Assembly (NCBI RefSeq): GCF_001411555.2
Contig: NC_049916.1
Span: 4,526,001-4,590,000 of the forward strand
Reading direction: 5' to 3'
DNA from: Juglans regia
Lineage: Eukaryota > Streptophyta > Magnoliopsida > Fagales > Juglandaceae
Length of the DNA: 64,000 nt
Shown: piece by piece, positions 60,297 to 64,000 of the stretch
Layout of the letters: each line of letters begins with the position of its first letter
Position numbering within the stretch: the stretch's first letter is position 1
The notes under the pieces: generated by a model
Told to the model about the DNA's origin: nothing
Seen by the model: only the letters and a program-made list of their open reading frames with translations
The model's database searches: none
Translations under genes and position numbers: made by a program

Positions 60297-61380
60297 TTTT
60301 GCTTCTCCTTTTTTCCCCTCCAGGTAAAAACCCTCTGAGTTGAGATTTTGTGTGGGAGAAGGGAGAGTCTTTAGAGAGGTTTAGTGGGGAAGGATTGGCT
60401 TGCAGAGCAAGAATGTGGAAACTCAAACTCAGAGACTCCCTTATGTAACTTATGTCATGTTATCGTAGAAGGTTGCAGAGAGAGAAATGGTGTTTGAGAG
60501 TTTGAGAGGTTGTGGGGTTTTGGTAGGGTTTGTGTCTTTTTCTTTTCTTTTTTTTTTTTTTAGGGTTTTGTGGCGGGTTTTTGTTGGTGGGGTGGGGTTT
60601 TTTTTTTTTTTTTTTGGGCTTTTATTTTTTTTTTTCATTTTCTTTGTTAGTTTGGCATCTTTATTAAATAAATTTACAATCATTAATAAAAGTCATTTTT
60701 TTAATTTTTATTTTGAGTTTCCTCAAATAAAATGACTTCTCATTTGAATTTTGATTCTAATAATATTCAGAAATTTGAAAAAAGATGAAAAAAATAAGTT
60801 TTCAAAATTTACAACCATTTGATCAGGTATTATATTTTTTAAAAAAATAATTTACAAATTATTAGCCGATGACACCTAAATATGGGAGAAAAAATGAGAT
60901 AAGAGTTAACATAGCTACTAACAATTTGAGCCATTTGCTTCCTCTATTATAAGGATGTCCGTCTAGGAATAATCCTTCTCCACACCCCACACCTCCCAGC
61001 ATTTTTTTTTTTTTCTTATAAAGTGTGAAATAATAAATAATGTCTAATGAGAAGAATTATTTATATTCTAATATAATTAGGACTTTGAGTCTAAAAACAA
61101 ATAAAATTTCAATTATAATTTGCTTTCAGATGTCTATTATACACACAAAATAACAACTCTTTACAATAAAAGATAAAATTAACCAACCTAATTTTATTAA
61201 AATTCATTCCAACATTACAAATTGCCTCTGACTGAAAAAGAAATTGCCTAGAATATTATATATATCTTTAGGCCTCATAGGGCTAGAGTTACACTTCCAT
61301 GTAACAAAGATAGAAGCCGCCAAAATTAGATTCAAGATAGTGCACAGCAGAAATTAAAGACCAAGACTATTTTTTTTTTT
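60297..61380. other. ATAD3 promoter and intergenic DNA
   Basis: 60297-60480 is the likely leader and proximal promoter of ATAD3. 60530-60660 is a block of T and G runs. Beyond it lies AT-rich DNA without genes, including A-rich tracts at 60777-60790. Confidence 0.45.
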
Positions 61381-61399
61381 TTTTATATATTTCACAAAC

Positions 61400-61788
61400 C
61401 CAGAGTTTCATGTATGTATGCATGCATGCAACATTTAACCAACCATTTAACAACAAATTTTCTTCTATCAGTTAGATGTTCTTTCTGGATAAACACCTTC
61501 TTACTGATAATACCGAGATCTCCCAGAATCACAAACACAAACATTGCTTGACTAATTGTACCAACTATGATATCCCCGCAACATGTCAGTCGATATTGCC
61601 TTGAGGTCTCCCAGTTTTGTGCATTCATGAATTGTTCTCCCCTCGAGCTTCTGAACAAGTGGATTCTAATCATCCAACAATCAGTCAGAGACAAGGTCTA
61701 CCAAATTTGCCATCAACAATCCTGTGATTGCATCCTTTCAGCTTGGTTACAACTGGTTTTTCAAATATATATAAAAGATGGTCGGGAT
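61400..61788 (-). other. TRAPPC11 3'UTR region
   Basis: Non-coding sequence directly downstream of the TRAPPC11 stop on the minus strand. A GCATGCATGCA phrase lies near 61420-61430 and a T run at 61371-61382. The polyadenylation site is not resolved. Confidence 0.45.
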
Positions 61789-64000
61789 TCATTCAGCCAC
61801 AAGGGATCCTATCCTCCTGTCCCCCACATCAGCCCCCTTGAAGTGAGGCTTTGAGGGAAATACGAATATAGTAGATGCAGCAATTGAGGGTTGAAACCCA
61901 ACTGAGTATCTTACTGCTGTCACGGTAAATCTGGGCATCTGTTGGACGCCTGAGGCAAGTGGCACAAGCTTGTAACTGAGAATATGCTCAGATTTTGGAA
62001 GAACAAAAGCCGTGTCATTATGAGACCCAGATAACACAAAACTCTGTGCATCTGCCAATGAGAATTTTAACTCTTGAAGCAGTATTGTGTGGTTCCGAAT
62101 TTTGACAAGGTATGTGAAGGGATCACCAAGGATGGCATATGGGGGACAGTCCAAACTCACAACCAGAGGAGGTGACTCCACATTTACATCAGGAAGGGTT
62201 TGTTTAGTCAAAACCGAAGCTGCTTTTGAACCAGAATCCCTCATCCATGTTACACATGCAGTCCCTAACGTAAGCTTTGAAGAATCATCCTCAGAAATGA
62301 CCGTAAAAACCTTTTTGAATTCTTCTCCTGGCACAAGAAGGGCAGGTTCCAGAAGGTCTTCACCTTCGTGTTGCACGGAACATGGCCTTCCAGTGTCTTC
62401 AATATCTTCTTGAAGAGACATGCCTAGTAATTGCAACGGAACCTCTGCAGAGTTCTTAGCACTAACAAGGAGAATACATGTTTCATTACGAGGCAGTGAT
62501 GCTGGCAGATCAGAATCAGCGACTGCCTTGATCCTAGACAGCAACAATGGGTCCTGACGAAATGGCAGCATAAACCGATGGCTAATTACAATAGCAGCCT
62601 TTCCTTCAATTTGCAAGCTCTTGTGGACATTAACCTTTTGTGCAGTTGATTCAAAGCTATGCGGAGAATAGCCCAACGATACATAAAGCATTACAGGTTT
62701 GGGCCGATGCCACTTGATTTCGAGTTTGCAGGACCAAGATTCTCCACATTTCAGAAATGGAACAGAAAACAATCCAAAAGACTTCTGAATTTTATTGATT
62801 TCATCCGTATCCATTTGAGTTTCATCCTTTCCTTCTGGAACAGAGATGCCAACAAGCTCAACGTGATGACTATCCAAAGAGTATGCTTCTGTTTCCCTAG
62901 GACTAAACAAGCTGCCACCTCTTACATCCACCAGATTGATCTTCAACTCGCCAGAGTAGACTGCATGGCCCACAGAGCTCACAGTAACAGGTACTATGAA
63001 CCTCTCTCCAACAAGTGCAGGGCCAGAAGCACCTAAATTAAGATCTACTTGCGGGTCCGGTTCTTCAATCTGGGTAGCCTTCTGACCACTGAAGGCTAGA
63101 GCAGGATCCTTGGTTGGAGAAGTCTCTACACGGTCTTCATACTTGAAAAGTGGTAAATCCTCCATTGAAGCTGGACTTTCAGCTCTGCAACAGATCGTGA
63201 AGTGCGGTCCCATTTTTGCAATAACAGATGTGCATTCAAGTTTTCCACTTTGATCTGAATCAGTCATAAAATATTCTGAACAATTACGAAACAACAAACG
63301 GAACATTTTTTTATACAACGATAATATACCTGATTCTGCTATAGGCAGGGTGTCTTTCTAGGATAAAAAATAGTCGAGTAAAAAAGGCAAGCATGGAGTA
63401 ATTCCTTAAATTGGATCGTAATAATTCAGCTATAGCTAAGGCATCTTTCTAAGCGCAAAAATAGTGGAACCAAAAAGGTCAGCATGGAGCAATTCCTCAA
63501 ACTGGATCATTAAGTCAAATTTGGCAATAGAATGGGGTGAATCAATTCGTACATTTTTTGAAGAACCAGATGGGGAACTTGCACAATTCATGCAATCACA
63601 AACTTGGTAACTCACACCCCCCCCCCCCCCAAGCTTCTCTTGTGTAAATTATTTCTTGTGGGTATCAGGAACATGTTCAGTGCCCCCCACCTCACCCACT
63701 TTTTCCCCTATAATAGATTGAACCTAGCACACAACCTAAACATAACAGAAATCAGATCAGATAACTGACTTACCAGATTTGACGTCATATGTCAAACGTA
63801 GCCATTTGTTTGTAGAAAGTGTCAGAGAAGAAGAAGTCTCTGCTCGGCGGCCTTGTTTATCATCAGCTGTATCAGCAAGAGGAGGTCTTTGGGCATTCAT
63901 GATGATAAAGTTGCAATTAGATTGATTGAATTGCACTTCTAATTGATCAATTTCAACAGTCAGGGGTAATTGTGATAATAGTGAGAGTGTAATCAAAGTG
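61789..64000 (-). CDS. TRAPPC11: TRAPP complex subunit 11, C-terminal part (5' end beyond window)
   Basis: TRAPPC11 (ROG2 in Arabidopsis) is a subunit of the TRAPP tether acting in ER-Golgi and post-Golgi traffic. Two exons are seen: 64000-63774 (incomplete, beginning TLITLSLLSQLPLTVEIDQLEVQFNQSNCNF) and 63254-61789, joined as DVKS|DQSGKLECTSVIAKMGP across intron 63773-63255. The sequence is the C-terminal Gryzun region: beta-rich segments such as IVPVTVSSVGHAVYSGELKINLVDVRGG, AVYSGEL, WKCGESWSCKLEIKW-like SWSCKLEIKWHRPKPVMLYVSLGY, and PPYAILGDPFTYLVKIRNHT, to the final VGDRRIGSLVAE. The foie-gras N-terminal domain lies outside the window. A reading that starts at an ATG inside the intron (63318) is not used because it ignores the splice acceptor at 63256-63255. 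Confidence 0.9.

Noticed and set aside
60450..60735. Lys/Thr-rich (minus) and Phe/Gly-rich (plus) open frames
   Set aside because: Caused by T and G homopolymer runs in the ATAD3 upstream region.

Overview
The window is nuclear genomic DNA from a flowering plant, most likely a woody eudicot. The evidence is spliced plant genes (NUP62, DP-B-type E2F partner, NDUFS6, ATAD3, TRAPPC11) with GT-AG introns that join in frame, very AT-rich intergenic DNA, and a dense load of LINEs, hAT elements, a TRIM and MITEs. The look of the LINE and MITE families suggests Fagales (walnut/oak relatives), but that placement is an impression and not a demonstrated fact.

Layout. 943-11587 (+) is a complete NUP62 gene in 9 exons; one huge FG-repeat exon is followed by small coiled-coil exons. 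Its introns hold a 2.2 kb ORF2-less LINE, an inverted-repeat element, a hairpin made by a retroposition-like event, a LINE 3' stub and a MITE. 11974-14012 is a hAT-type element with a perfect 8-bp target duplication. 15000-17700 holds a Harbinger-type ORF1 relic, a TRIM with identical-length LTRs and 5-bp duplications, and a gag-like/gypsy-type fragment. 18111-18581 is an inverted pair of MITEs. 18690-21331 is a decayed DC1 (C1-like zinc finger) gene. 22840-35290 (-) is a complete 9-exon DP-B-type gene whose third intron is about 7 kb because several LINEs landed in it. 35898-37205 is a second hAT element with an 8-bp duplication. 37526-45220 is a nest of LINE pieces around a broken hAT transposase gene. 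45221-48800 is mostly gene-free with MITEs. 48842-50278 (+) is NDUFS6 of complex I. 51906-60296 (-) is ATAD3, with one GC-AG intron and many short LINE stubs, plus a SINE and a MITE in intron 2. 61789-64000 (-) is the 3' end of TRAPPC11, running off the right edge.

How the genes relate. There are no operons. The five intact genes are ordinary housekeeping genes: nuclear pore transport, cell-cycle transcription, two mitochondrial functions and ER-Golgi trafficking. I see no new multi-gene system. The more unusual content is in the mobile elements: a LINE copy lacking ORF2 but with both ends and a target duplication, a target-inverted hairpin insertion in a NUP62 intron, two hAT elements rich in short GGTCC- or CGGGT-type subterminal repeats, a complete TRIM, and a hAT/LINE junction that records an insertion followed by deletion.
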